Below, piece after piece: positions 28,804 through 40,566 of a stretch of 64,000 bases of DNA. This DNA is from Emiliania huxleyi CCMP1516. Lineage: Eukaryota; Haptophyta; Isochrysidales; Noelaerhabdaceae. Position 1 is the stretch's first letter. Every line of letters starts with the position of its first letter. Position numbers and translations under genes: made by a program. Below the pieces are notes generated by a model. The model saw nothing but the letters and a program-made list of their open reading frames with translations. It searched no databases and had not been told where the DNA came from. The stretch covers positions 458,773 through 522,772 of the forward strand of contig NW_005195301.1 in assembly GCF_000372725.1 (NCBI RefSeq). The letters are read 5' to 3'.

Positions 28804-31191
28804 ATGGAGTACAAGACGGCGAAGGCGCTCGAAAAGCTCGACGCGCGCAGCACGCAACGGCAGGGCGCGCTCGAGCTCCGCGCATGTCTCGAGGCCGGCT
28901 CCCTCAGCTCTCTCCTCAGCGCGCTCCTGAAGAACCTGAGGAGGGCGCCGGGAGTGGTTGCCTCGTGCGAGACCGTCTCCATTTTGGCCGAGGCCTTTGA
29001 GACGTCGCCGTTGGAGTGTTTGCCGAACGCAGTCAAGATTGTCACCGCCATCGTTGCGCAGATTGGACGCGGCGACGCTCGCCAGCGAGAGACTTGCGCC
29101 GCTGCGCTTGGCCGGATAGCTGCAGCACTCTCGCAGTTCCCGCCGGTTGAGGGTGGGCCAGCTTTTGGCTCCGTCGCGAGCCTGCGGCTGGCGGTCCTCT
29201 TCTCGCCTCTTGTCACGGCCCTCTCCGCTCCAAACGCCGCAATGCAGGAGGGGGCGGCCATCGCCATCGTAGCGGTCCTAGAGCGCGCTGCCGATGCCGA
29301 CGTGGAGGTGTCCATCGGGTCGCTCCTGCCTCGGCTCACCAAGTCGCTCGCACAGTCGCTCGCGCCACAAGCGGCTTGCCTCGCTCTCGCCGCCGCGATT
29401 GACCGCTCGCCTCGCCCGTTCACCGCCGCTTCGACGCCTACCGCCGCGGCGATTGTGACTGCCATCACAAAGGCCCCCAACCCCCCCCCTCCCCCCCCCA
29501 CCACCACCACCACTCCCGCCGCTTCACGAGCGCCTCCCCCCTCGCTCAGGTCCTCGCCTCGTCCGACCACCGCGCGCGTGCCGCCGCCGCGCGCGCTGCC
29601 GCCGCGCTGTTGGAAGCCCTCTCCCACGATTCTAATGGCGAGCCGCCACCCGCGAGCGCGGCTCTGATCTCTCCGCTGAGGGCGGCGCTCGAGGCGTGCC
29701 TCGGCATGACCTGTTAGCAGCATCCGGTGTGGCGTTCAGCGTGCACCCGGTGTGGGTTGTTAGGCGTTGCGCTACGATCGTGTGGCCGCGGTGCGCTCGG
29801 CTGTCGGCGAGGCTCTCGCCGCCATGCCCGCCGGGGTGGCACCAGACCGGGCGCCATTACGCAAGCCTCGCGTTCCCCGCCCCGGGGCACTTCCGACGCG
29901 ACGGCTGGCCGCCAGCCACGAGGGGATCGACGTGGTCCTCTTCAAGCCGCCACCCGGCCAACTTTGGGAGCCGCCCGAGTTGCCAGAGGCGCAGGACACC
30001 ACAGCGAATGCGACCAAGGCTGAGGCGAAGAGCAGCTCGCCGCTGCTGATCGACCCGACCACGCCACATTTGCCGCCGGCGCCGCGGTTGGTTGTGGGCT
30101 CCGGGGAGGCGGAGCGGCGGTGCAGCGCATCGACGGAGGAGGCCGCCGCTCTGGGTCAAGGCGCCGCTCTCAACGTCGATTTGGCATCCGCCTCCACCCT
30201 AACGCAACGGCACGCGCGCGGCTGTCCCCCGGCTCCGCCCCCGCACCCGGCGTCTCCCCTCACCGACCCGCTCGCCCTCAGGCGGCTCGTGACGGACGGC
30301 TCGATTGACAAGGAGAATGCGCAGCTCGCATCCTCGCACCTGCTCTCCCCCGCCTTGAAGCTGGAGGAGTGTGTCGAGGAGTGTGTCGCCGCGGCCGTCA
30401 CCGCCACCGCCGCAGCTGCCGCGCCAGCCGGCAGCGGCAGCGGCAGCGGCAGCAGCGCGACACCGGCTGCTACGGCGCCCCCGAGCGAGGCCCCCCTTCT
30501 CTCGCCAGCCCAGGCGCAGCACGCTTTTGAGGACCTCGCGGCGCGGCGACTGTCGGCGCTGCCTGCGGATCCGCCGGAGCGCTTTGAGGAGTCTGCCGCT
30601 GCTGTCCCTCCCGACTTCGGAGAGCCTGAGGAGGCGGAGGAGGAGGCGACGGAGGTAAAGGAGAACGTGTCACCGCTCGGCGCCGTTGCGGCGGCCAGCG
30701 GGGAGCTCACGGCGGAGCTGCGTCCGCGAGTGTTGCGCTTGCTGAGCGAGGACACCGAGGCTGCCAGCGCCGACGTCGCCGACGTCGAAGAGTCCTCCCT
30801 TTCCGGAGCCCCCGGCGGAGCTGCGTCCGGAGAGGGGCTGCCGTTCGACGGCGAAGCGGGTCGCCCTACCGAGGGCGCAGAGGCGGGAGACGACCTGGCG
30901 GAGGAGGTTCAGGCGGCGGTCGCACTTGCCCACCCCCATTTGCAGCTTGCGCCCTCACGAGTCTGGGCTGAGGTCGACCATCAGCCCGCGCCGCAGCTTG
31001 CGCCCTCGGAGGACTTTGAGGTCTTCCGCGACGGGCCGGCCTTGCACAAGACTAGCGAGCAGCTCGTGCTGGCGCTGCAGGAGCGGCTCGATCGCGCGGT
31101 GTCCGAGATTGACGCGTTGCGCGCGGCTCTGTTTGAGGAGCGCTCGTTGAGGCAGGCGCTGGAAAGGCGCCACCTTCTCCCTTCCGACTAG
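28804..31191 (+). CDS. TOG/HEAT-repeat protein, TORTIFOLIA1/SPIRAL2-like
   Basis: Three exons, 28804-29472, 29550-29693 and 29764-31191, give 746 aa. Both introns have GC donors (AAG then GCCCCC, GAG then GCGTGC). The N-terminal 300 residues are alpha-helical repeats beginning KALEKLDARSTQRQGALELR, where the D-R-x-T-x-x-x-A-x-x-x-L opening and the later RYDRVAAVRSAVGEALAAM across the second junction match the first and last HEAT repeats of plant TORTIFOLIA1/SPIRAL2 microtubule-binding proteins. A long low-complexity acidic/Ala-rich region follows. The last 45 residues form a coiled coil (LALQERLDRAVSEIDALRAA), also as in SPIRAL2. It would bind and stabilise cortical microtubules (inference). 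It converges with the HEATR5 gene, whose stop is 536 bp away. Confidence 0.65.
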
Positions 31192-31726
31192 GGCGGCTGG
31201 CTCCTTACCGTGGGGCTAGGAGAGGGGCAAGCGTTCGTCACGTCTGCCTCTCGCGAGGTCAGGTCACCTCGACACTATGAGTCTACGACAGGTCTCTCGT
31301 GTCGAGTGTGTGCAGTCTCGCGCGATGGCGATATGGCACTACCACTCTCACTGCGAGGCGTCGTTGCAGCTTGCACGTCGTGGCGAGGGGGGAGAAATTG
31401 CATGAGAGATGAGTCTCGTAGGGCCCTAGGGGGTTGTAGGGGGGTTGTGCGCGGAAGCTCTGCGAGCTCGGCGGGGGCGGCACACAAGACATATGTTCTA
31501 CGCTTCTACCGACACACAAAAACTAGAGAGCTCTCCGGGTCCCGCTCCCGGGGACGAAGCCCCCTACGAGGTACCCCTATGAGATGTAGCATGTAGGATC
31601 CGCCCAGAGTGCAAAGACGAAAGAGAGCAGTTCAGCAGCATCGCGCACACACTCACACACGCACACTCAGGGCCGCAGCAGTCGGATGCTGTCGCACCGG
31701 GGCTGCAACCTTCACGCCTCACCCGC
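31192..31726. other. Intergenic region between convergent genes
   Basis: Shared 3' flank of the TOG protein gene (plus) and the HEATR5-like gene (minus). Apart from short CACACACTCACACACGC tracts near 31645-31670 nothing stands out. No gene is seen. Confidence 0.5.
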
Positions 31727-33411
31727 CTACGCCTTGGCGGAGAAGCTGCCAAAGTCCATCTTGAGCGCAATCTTGGGCTTGGCGGCGGTGACAGCGGCAC
31801 CGGGCGACGCGGCCACCGCGCGTTGCTTCTTCGCCTGCTCCTCCCGGATGGCAACCTCCATCCGCGACCGCGTCTCGGTGGAGAAATTTGCGACAGAAGC
31901 GCGGAATGCGTCCGCCGACCGGCTGGCGAGCGCCGTGAGGGCGGCGTGCGCCACCGCCGACAGCTCCGCGCCCACCTTTGAGGGCGGCCCGTCCGCGGCG
32001 ACGCTCATGCCTGCCGGGCGACGCCCGTGGGTGGGAGTGGGTCCGGGCCGAGGCCGGCAACAAGAGCGGTTGGGCACGGGTGGAGAGCGGGCGTGCAGAG
32101 GGGTGCACCGTGGATGAGGAGCGGCAGCGTGAGGGAGAAGAGCGCCGGCGCCGCCTCAGCTGAGCTGAGCGTGCACGCGAGCAGGAGCAGCTTGATGGCG
32201 CCGAGCCGGTCGCAGCCTACACAAGACCGCCGGGTGTCAAACACGCGTGTGGAGGATGCCGATCGTCAACTGGCAGCGCCGCCCGTCTTAAAGGAGGCTG
32301 CGACGTCGGGGAGCAGCTCAGTCAGGTAAAAGTGGAGGAGGTCCGGCTGCTCCTTGATTGCTGCGAGGAAAGCGAGGAGCGCAGCGTGCGCCTCGCCCTG
32401 CGTCTCGCTCGCCACCATCTCGCGCGCGGCTGCCGCCACACCCGTATGCACGGCCGTGGCGCCACCGCCCAGAGGTAGCCCCTCCACCAGCGCCAGCACC
32501 GCGCGCAACATCAGCCCGCGCGATGCGACAGGCGTGGCCTGCAGCACCTCGAGCGCGCTGGCGGCGGCACTCGTACGGAGCGTTGCCTTTGCGACGGCGA
32601 GACCGGAACTTGCCTCCTCCAGCCGCTCATCGGCATCGGCCGGCGCGGCGCACCGCCTGCGCAACGTCGCCACCGAGCTGAGGCACGCCTCGCGCAGCGC
32701 AGCCGCCGCCGCCGCACCCGGCGGGTCGGCAACCGGCGGCGACGTCGCAACGGCATGGGTCACGCGCAGCACGACGGTAAACGCGGTGGGCAAATACGGC
32801 AATGCCGCGCCGGCTGGAAGCGAATCTGGGAGCGTGGCGATAGCTTCCACTGCAAGCGCCAGGGAGCGCAACTCGGCAACAGGGAGCGGCTGCGGCGGCG
32901 GCGGCTGGCAGAGTGAAGCGGGAGCGCGCAAAGCGGGGATGGCGCGCAGAGCTGGCGCAGCGCAAAGTTGTTGCGCAGCGGCGACAAGGCGCGCGGCGTC
33001 GGCGGGCGAACGGCCAAGCGGAGGGACGAGGTCGCCCGTGGGGGGCGGGGCCGCGTATCCCCCAAGTCGCGGCGCGAGGTGAGCGGCGACGGCGGCAACG
33101 GCATCCCGCATCTGCGGGTGAGGTGACGCCTCGCCCAACCGCGCAAGCAGCGACAGCAACAGCTCGAACGAACCGGGGGGCAACACATCGGGCTGCAAGT
33201 AAGCCTCGCTGAGAAGCTGCGGCAATGCGAGCGTGCATGCCGCCGCCTCGTCGTCCCTCGCGTCTGGTGGCGAGCCGTCAGCCGGTCGTCGCTCGGCGGC
33301 GGCGGCGAGCGCGTGCGTGCACATGCCAAGCAACAAGTCGAAATCTCGCCGCGCCTCCCCTGCCTCGATAGGAGTAAGTGTCGCCGATGCATGCGGATCT
33401 TCGGGCCGAAC

Positions 33412-33450
<39 letters not shown>

Positions 33451-34176
33451 CCGGCCTGCAACCCACTCTGGCGTGGCAACCATCGAGAGCGCGGCCTACG
33501 CAACGTCTCGCGCAAACATGTGAGAAGACGCCGCCCAGCGGCGAACCATGGACGAAAGGGCGGCGCCTCGAAGACTAACGGCGCGGCATGCTCGAGGTGC
33601 TCGCGCGAGGCTGTCGCGGCGCCTTGCACGTACAAGTGCGGCACATAGCCCTTCGCGGCGCGGCCTACCGCAGCCGCCGCAGACGTGTCATCCCGCGTCC
33701 CGGCGCGGCACCTGCACCTGATCCCTGGCGGCGGTGGCCGGCGATCGAGAGTGCGGCGTGATCGCGCAACAGCCCCATCCAGCATGAACGCAAGTCCACT
33801 AGCGACGGCTGCATCTGCTTGCAGAGCTCGGCACGAGCCTATGGATCGGGTGATGCACCGCGTCGTAGACAGCGACGGGAGCAGTCGCATGGTTGAGCGC
33901 GGGCAGTGCCTCAGGCTCCCGCGCCGCCGCCGCCTGCAACGCCGCCGCCGCACGCAACGATGTGGTTCGGACCATCGTCGCGGCGGCGTCGGAGAGGGCG
34001 GGGTAGGAGATGGCGGCGAGGGCGGCTGGCGTTAGCCGCTTGGTGAGTAGCGCGAGCAACTTGCGGATGGCTGCAGGGTCGACCTGGATCGTGGCAGGGG
34101 TGGACATGGGGACGGGGGTTGGGGACGGAGCTGGGATGAGGTGCGTGGGGTGGTGGTGGTGGCGGCGGCAACGGCA

Positions 34177-34207
<31 letters not shown>

Positions 34208-37200
34208 CGTTGGTGGCGTGGTGGTGGATTTGAGTGTGTGTGTGGGGGGGGGGGGTCGACCTGGATGCCGCCGCTAGTGGTCGAGATGGCAAGAAGGTAG
34301 CGGGCGAGCAGCGCAGCACCCGAAGCAGTCAGGGACGGGTCCGCCTCGGGGCCGAAGCAAGGGCGCAACGCCGCGCCCAGCTGCGCGTGCGACTGCTCGA
34401 GGAGGAGGTGGCCCTGGTAGTCGGGGTCGGGGGCGGCAGCAAAGCGCTCGACCACGTCCAGCAGCATCAGCACGCCGGCGGGGCGCATCGCCTACGGGGA
34501 CCACAACTCCGGGGATCTGTCACGGACTTGTCCCGCAGCCTCAGCACGCCGGCAGGCACGCGGCGCCTCGATCCGCGAAGTCGCGACGGTGAAAGCGACC
34601 GAGACGAGGCGGCCCAAATGCAGGACGAGCCGCTCCCCGCTGCCGCCCTGGCGCTCGGTCTCCTCGCGCGCGAGCGTGAGGTCGTAATGCGCGGAGTGGT
34701 CGGCAACGTCGAGGAGACGCCGCACGCACTCGGCGGCGTAGAGACGCGTCTGCCAGCGCGGAGCCACGTGCGCCCACTTCGCGTTCTCCTCCGCCTCGAG
34801 CTGCGCCTCCTTCTGCCGCTTGCGATCCTCCTCTTCGTCCTCGTCATCGCCACCCACCGTCGGCAGCCCCGACGCGTTCTGATCCCACCCGCTGCCCTCC
34901 TCGCCGCCCGCCTCCTCGTCGTCTCCGCGGTTGCTTCCTCGCAGCTCAGCCTCGCTCCGCACCACCTCCTGCACCACATCGCCCAACGTGCGGAGCCAAA
35001 AGATGGGCCGCTGCCCGCCATCTGCGTGAAGCAGCGAGAGCGTGACGCGCTTGGCGGCGTCGAGCGCCTCCCGGTCCACCTCGCCATCCATCAAGCTGAG
35101 CAACGCCACGGCCGCCCGGCCGAGAGTCGACGGCGGCATCGCGTAGCCCGTGTGTCCTGTCGCCCCGCCGCCAGCCCCGGCGACGCCAAATTCGCGCAAC
35201 GCCTCGACGGCGGCAGCGCGCAACCCTGGGTGGCGGGAGGCGAGTCCCCGCAGCACCGCCTCGTGGATCGCCGGCGGCGACGCGGCGACGGCCGAGGGGA
35301 GCGTGCCACTCGGGAGCGAGAGGAGGAGCCGCTCGAAGCGCAGCTCCTCAGCGAGCAGCGCCTCGGCGGCGCCGCCGCTCCTGCCGTCGAGGGGGTGGGC
35401 ACGGCGCGCAGCAGCGACGAGGACGCGGCAACGGAACAGCATCGCCGTGTGCTGCCCCCCTTTGTGCTGCGGCGGCTTGCCAGCGCCGGCCGCCGCGGAG
35501 AGCGAGGGCAGCAGCGACGCGGCGAGCGTGGTGGACAAGGCGGCGAGCCCCTGCGCCGCCCTCGCTGTGAGCGGCGGCGCGGGCGCGAGCGCGACGGCGG
35601 AGACGCCCGAGAGGGTTGCACCCGTCAGCGGCCTGAAGTCGCCCCCGAGCACCGCCGCCACGCGTGCGAGCGAGTGCAAAGCCCACTCCGAAGCGTGCCT
35701 GCCGCCGGCCGGGGGCGGCGAGGCAGTGGCGGTGGCGGTGGCGGCGGCTGGGGTCGGCAGTAAGCTGCAGAGGAGCTGCACGCCCGACCGCACGCGCCCA
35801 AACGCCGCGTGCTTGTCGGCGGCAGCGGCGGGCGCGGAGGAGGAGAGCAGGAGCCCGAGCGCGAGCGCGTGGCCGGCGCGGGCCTCCTCTTTTGCCTTCG
35901 TGTCCGTGAGGAGCTTGGCGGCGGCGGTCGAGAAGGCGTCGGCGTAAGCTGCGCCGAGAAGCTGGCCGAGCAGCCCCACCGCCTGCGCGGCTCCGCGCCG
36001 GACGGAGACGTCTGGCTCGGCGAGGCACGGCGCGAGGACGGCAGCAAAGGCGGGTGTGAGTTCGGGGCGAAGAGCGGAACGCGACGGCTTGGTGGCAAGG
36101 CGCTGCAGCGACCCGAGCAAAGCGGCGCAAATGTTGACCAACCCGGACGGCGCCTCGTCCTTGGCCGCGTCCGAGCCGCCGCCGCCGAAGAAGCCGCCAC
36201 CCGTGCTCGGCTTGCTCTCCTTGGTGACGCGGGCCGCCGCGTTGCCCAAATGCCCGAGCAACTGCTGCCGAACGTCCGAGGTCTGCAGCCGAAAGACGGC
36301 GCCGAAGAGGCCAACAGCGGCGTCGAGGCAAGCACCCTCGCTCGTCGCATGCGAGCCCCCACGTAGCTCAACCAGCCACTCGCACGAGCCCTCCGCCTGT
36401 TTGCAGACCGAAGCGTAAAGAATGCGGGGCTGTCAGCTCGAGCCGTCGCTCCCCTGCTTCGCCTCAGCGCACGTGGCGCCCCGGAGAGGCTCGCAGAGCA
36501 GTGACGCGACGGGCGCGTCGGGGGCGGTGGCGGGTGCGAGCACGGCGTCGGCGGGCGCGAGCATCGACGCGAGGGCGGTGCAAATGGCGCCATGCGTGTT
36601 GGCGGGCTCGACGATGTCGGCGACCACGAGCGGCATCACCACATTCAGCACCTACGCTCGGCCGCGGCGAAAGCTGTGGGATATCCTGCCCAAGGTGAGG
36701 CGCCTCCCCGAAGCCGCGCGCCTTGGCGGTGAGCGCAGAGGAGGGTAGAGCGAGTAGCACCTGCTCACAGTTGGAAACGTCCAGATGTGGTTTCCACACG
36801 ACGCTGCTCGTGCCAGCAGCGCGAGCAGCACCTCGTAGAGCCGCGCGCGGAAGAGCATGTAGGCGGCGCGGAAAGGCTCTGACATCAGGCGAGGCGCGTG
36901 CTCGCGGCAAGCGGCGAGGAGGGCGAGCGAGGGTGGGACAAAGGTCGAAGTGACCGGCTTGAGGAGGGGCAGCGCCGCCGACTCGGGCATGCGCTCGAGG
37001 AAGGCGCGCCTGATGAAAGGCCAAGGTGAGGAGAGGCTCCACGCTCGCTACTGGGGCGCGCCGAGGGGGCGCACAGAGCGTGCAGCGCGTGCGCGCGCGC
37101 GTGCAGCTCGGCCTCGACCGCCTCGCGCCGCTTGGGGGTCACCTCGGGCGGCGGAGAGGCGAGAGCGCCCTTGAGCAGCGCGTAGAGCCGCGTGAGGCGA

Positions 37201-39075
37201 GGCTTGGCGGAGAGCCACTCGGTCGGGAGCGAGAGGAGGGCGCGCACGAGCATCCAGCCCGCCGCGCCGCCGGCGCCGCCCGCGGCAACGAGGTCGGCGG
37301 CGGCGTGCAACGCAGCGTTGGCGAGGGAGGACGGCCCCCCGTGCGGCGTGCGCGCCATCGCGCCGAGCAGCGTGCCCACAGCCTGCGCGTGCCCGAGTAG
37401 AGCGGCGGTGGCGGCCTCCCTCGGCGCGCCCTCCTTCGCCGCGGCCGCCTCGGCGGCGGCGGCGCGCAAACGGTTGAGCGAGACGTTGAGCAGCGGCGCG
37501 AGGTGCGACGGGAAGGCGAGGACGAGCGCCCAGAGGCAAGCGCAAGCGGCCAGGCGCAGCTGCCGGACGGGCGACGCGGCAAGGGAGAGGAGAGGCCGCT
37601 CGCCCTGCAGCAGCAGGTCGCGCGCGTCGGCGGCGACCTCGCGGAGCTGCAGCAGCAGCAGGTAGAGCTGCGAGAGGCACACCAACGTCAGCCCCTCTGG
37701 GGAGGCGCGGCACGACGCGTGCGCCGCCAGGGACGTGGCCATCGCCTGCTGCCCGCGCTCCGAAAGCCTCTCCCCCAACCCGGCGCGCAGCGCGTGAGAG
37801 ATCGCCTCGGCGGCGAAGTCGCCCCGTCCGGACGCCTTGCTGCCGCCCTGCCCCTCGGCGGCGCCGTTCAACATACCGAGCAGCTGGGCGACGAGAAACT
37901 CGGAGTGGCGCTCCAGCTCGGCGCGCTTCATGCCGCCAAACACAGCCACGGTGGCGCGCGCGAGGCCGGCCCGCACCTTGCGCAGAGGGGGGGGACGGGC
38001 TGAGCTGCGGAAGAGGCGGCCGCGCAGTGCGCAATGTGCCGCTAGTGCGCGCCTCTTTCGAGGCGCCCGGCTTCACAAACGGCGCCGAGAGCACGTTGGC
38101 CGCCGCCTCGATGGGGGAGGATGCCTCGGCGCGCTTGCCCGGCAAGTTCATCTTGAGGCCGAGCTTGCGCGGCGCCCCCTTGGCGCCCCCTGCCCCGCCA
38201 GCGGCCGATGCGGCGCCGAAGCCCGCCGGCCGCGCCAGAGAGGCGAGCAGGACGTCCGCGAGCGCGCCTGCGGCCGCCGCCCGCACGACAGGGGAGGCGT
38301 CGTCGAGAGCGCGCGTGCAGAGCTGCGTGAGCGACTCGAAGAGATCTGCCACCTAGGGGAGGGGGGGGGGGGGGGTCCGGAGAGAGGCCGAGCGGCTGCG
38401 AAAGCCGCGCGTTGGCAGCAAGAGTGCCCAGAGGCCTTCGGAGTAGGCCGCGAGCATGGGGGCGGCGGCGAGGGCGGCGGCGCGCAGCTCGTTGGTCGAG
38501 CCGCGCTCCGTCAGCGCGTGCTTCAGGTTCTTGACCGCCTCATCCTGCGCGGCGCGAGGCACGCCGCCCGACCCGGTGCACGCGCGGCCGAAGGCGGCCC
38601 ACGCCATCGGGCGGACAGACGGCTCCGCACTGCGGGTGAGCTTGGTGAGGAGAGTGATGGAGTCCAGGCAGAGCGAGACCATCGCGCCGCCATGCGCGGC
38701 GCAGAGCCCGCCGAGCAGGTGGACGGTTGCCAGCTTCGCCGCGGGGGCGCTGGCTGGCGAAACCTTGTTGCTCAGCCAGGAGAGGAGCTGGCCAACAGTC
38801 GTGTAGAGAGTGGTGCGCGCTCCGCGGCGGTAGATTGTGATGAGCACGTTTGCACACAGCTGCGCCACCGCCGGAGGAGGGCCGAGCAGCGCCGCGCCGA
38901 GGCAGGACGCCTCGATGGACCCCTGCACCGCCTTGACCTGCTCCTCCCCGGCAACGGAGAGGAGGCCGCTCAGCTGGTGAAGGAGCTCGAGCTGGGCGGT
39001 GACGCCGTCGGAGGCGCCGCTCGTGCGTGCCGTCTCGACCGCCTTCTCGAGACGCGACGCGACATCTGCCAACAT
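31727..39075 (-). CDS. HEATR5/Laa1/SWEETIE-type HEAT-repeat protein
   Basis: HEATR5 and yeast Laa1 are very large HEAT-repeat scaffolds that assist AP-1 and clathrin in membrane traffic. SWEETIE is the plant form. Exons solved by phase include 39075-38428, 38352-38053, 37976-37075, one from 37009, a long one ending near 34500, one near 34488-34260, 33495-32283, 32216-32109 and 32010-31727. Many donors are GC. Diagnostic segments are LASRHPGLRAAAVEALREFG, then YDLTLAREE with LVLHLGRLVSVAFTVATSR, then DPDYQGHLLLEQSHAQLGAA followed by LRPCF, the family's best-conserved stretch. The start MLADVASRLEKAVETARTSG opens the N-terminal repeats. Exon joins between 37009 and 36260 remain uncertain, and one implied intron there would be too short. 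A glycine run is encoded by GGC repeats at about 33413-33450. Confidence 0.85.
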
Positions 39076-39718
39076 TGCAGTAGATCTAGTGTGCCCACAG
39101 GTAGTGTGCCCACCACAGGCGTGCATACGCCGGCCTCAGGGGTTAAAAGAAGAACGCACGCGCCGCGGAGCTGGGAAGAGGACACACACACACCACACAC
39201 ACACACAGCCCCTTCCCCTTCCCCTTCAAGGGCGAGGACACGCGCAGGGGCCGCACCTCTAGCGAAGCCCACAGAGTGGGAGACTCCTATCACCGCCCTG
39301 CCACCCACGTGAGCCTTTTGGCCGCCTCTGTCAGTGTGCCCGTGGTAGTGAGAGACTGCTGGTGAGAAGCCGGAGGAAGGTCGCTAGTCGAGAGAGATCG
39401 CCAGTGGAATAGGGAGTCCACCGTGCTGCGAGCCTGTCGCTGTCCCTTGTCAGGAGCAGGTGAGAACTAGGAGAGCGCAACCAGTAGGAGGCCCGCGCCT
39501 GCCCCCGTGCCGCCGGGTGCAACCTGTCCTATACGAGAGAGGAATCCCTGGGACCCTGTCGTGTGGGTGAACCCTGCCCAGCCCCCCTCCGTGTCGCGAT
39601 GCGCTCCCCGCTCCCGTTCCCCTGTGTCCCTGATCGTCCTTACAAGATCCTGCTCGTGCAGGTGGGGACCCTGTCCTTCTCCCACCCCTCGTTTGGCGTG
39701 CCCGTTTTATTTATTTAT
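39076..39718. other. 5' flank of the HEATR5-like gene, with no gene seen
   Basis: Contains a (CA)n microsatellite at about 39182-39208, CCTTCCCCTTCCCCTTC, and an unassigned segment up to an (ATTT)n tract (39704-39717) that marks the start of repeat D copy 2. Confidence 0.5.
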
Positions 39719-39915
39719 TGGGAAGAGGACCGCCGCAAGCGGCGTGGCGCGGGTCGGTTGTGCATCCCTCCGGGAGCCCCTCTGCGCCGGGGAGGCGTTG
39801 TGTTGGAGGCTAGGACGCAAGCGTCCGTCGCCCTTTTCAAACTCGGGGCCCACTCCGCTACGCTCCGACCCGAATTTGGAGGGCCTGAAAAGTTTAAGGT
39901 GTTGCTGCGCAAAAG
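39719..39915 (+). repeat. Dispersed repeat family D, copy 2
   Basis: Begins at GGGAAGAGGACCGCCGCAAG and ends AAGGTGTTGCTGCGCAAAAG, matching the last 200 bp of 17610-17915 with few changes. The first part of the family (GTATTGGAGAAAAC) is absent and is replaced by the (ATTT)n tract. Confidence 0.88.
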
Positions 39916-40033
39916 GGGTCGGACACAGGGCGCAGCTCATGCTAAGAGCTAGAAGGGGAGCTAGAGAGAACGACTACCCTGTCCCGTTATTGCGTACACC
40001 AACACCACAAAGCTCTCTCTCTCCTGTCCTCAC

Positions 40034-40325
40034 TCACTCCAGGGGGGTCACAACTACTGAGTCCCTCGAGTTGCCGACCGAGATGATATGGTGTGGCTCG
40101 CCGCTCTCGAGCCAGCCGAGCAGATGGAAGTGAATCTGCCCCCTCCCCGCCGCTCCCTGGTCCCGGAAGCGACGGGCCCAAGCAAACTCCATCACGTAGT
40201 AAAACACACTGATGCCGAGCGCCGGTACGAGCACCTCCTCAATGTAGGTCTTGGCACGCTGTTCAAAGTACAGCAAGCGGATCTCCTCCTGCTCCGCAAG
40301 GAGGGTGGCAAAGGTGTGACGAGTC
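40034..40325 (-). pseudogene. Helitron Rep/helicase N-terminal fragment
   Basis: An open minus-strand frame of about 95 codons reads EEIRLLYFEQRAKTYIEEVL, VPALGISVFYYVMEFAWARR and GRGQIHFHLLGWLESGEPH. The order matches the Helitron helicase-like (HUH replication initiator) domain: a FF-x-x-R-x-x-x-F-x-x-x-V-L opening, an aromatic Y-x-x-E-(W/F) strand, then R-G-x-x-H-x-H hydrophobic, the metal-binding HUH signature. No adjacent catalytic Tyr motif, helicase domain or 3' hairpin was found, so this is a broken remnant. It ends at a TGA/TAA-type stop at 40034. Confidence 0.62.
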
Positions 40326-40436
40326 CCAGCGCTGGCTGTGCAGCGACCGACCGGGCAGGCGGCGGCGGCGCGGACCGTGAGGTTGTACTTGAGGCTGCCG
40401 CCGGTGGCTTCGGTGAGGACCGCCTTTGGAGGTAGG

Positions 40437-40566
40437 GAGGGGGCGGTGGCGGTGAGGGAGGCTGCGGTGAGGGGCGGTGGCGGTGAGGGAGGCTGCGGTG
40501 AGGGGCGGTGGCGGTGAGGGAGGCTGCGGTGAGGGGCGGTGGCGGTGAGGGAGGCTGCGGTGAGGG
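40437..40566 (+). repeat. 31-bp minisatellite, about four units
   Basis: The unit GAGGCTGCGGTGAGGGGCGG plus 11 more bases is repeated about four times with almost no change, then degenerates into other GGTGAGGG and GGCGAGG words up to about 40735. The composition is related to the minisatellite in the oxidase intron at 13264-13490. Confidence 0.9.

Noticed and set aside
34234-35763. 509-codon plus-strand frame
   Set aside because: Antisense to a HEATR5 exon with clear family motifs. No domain of its own.
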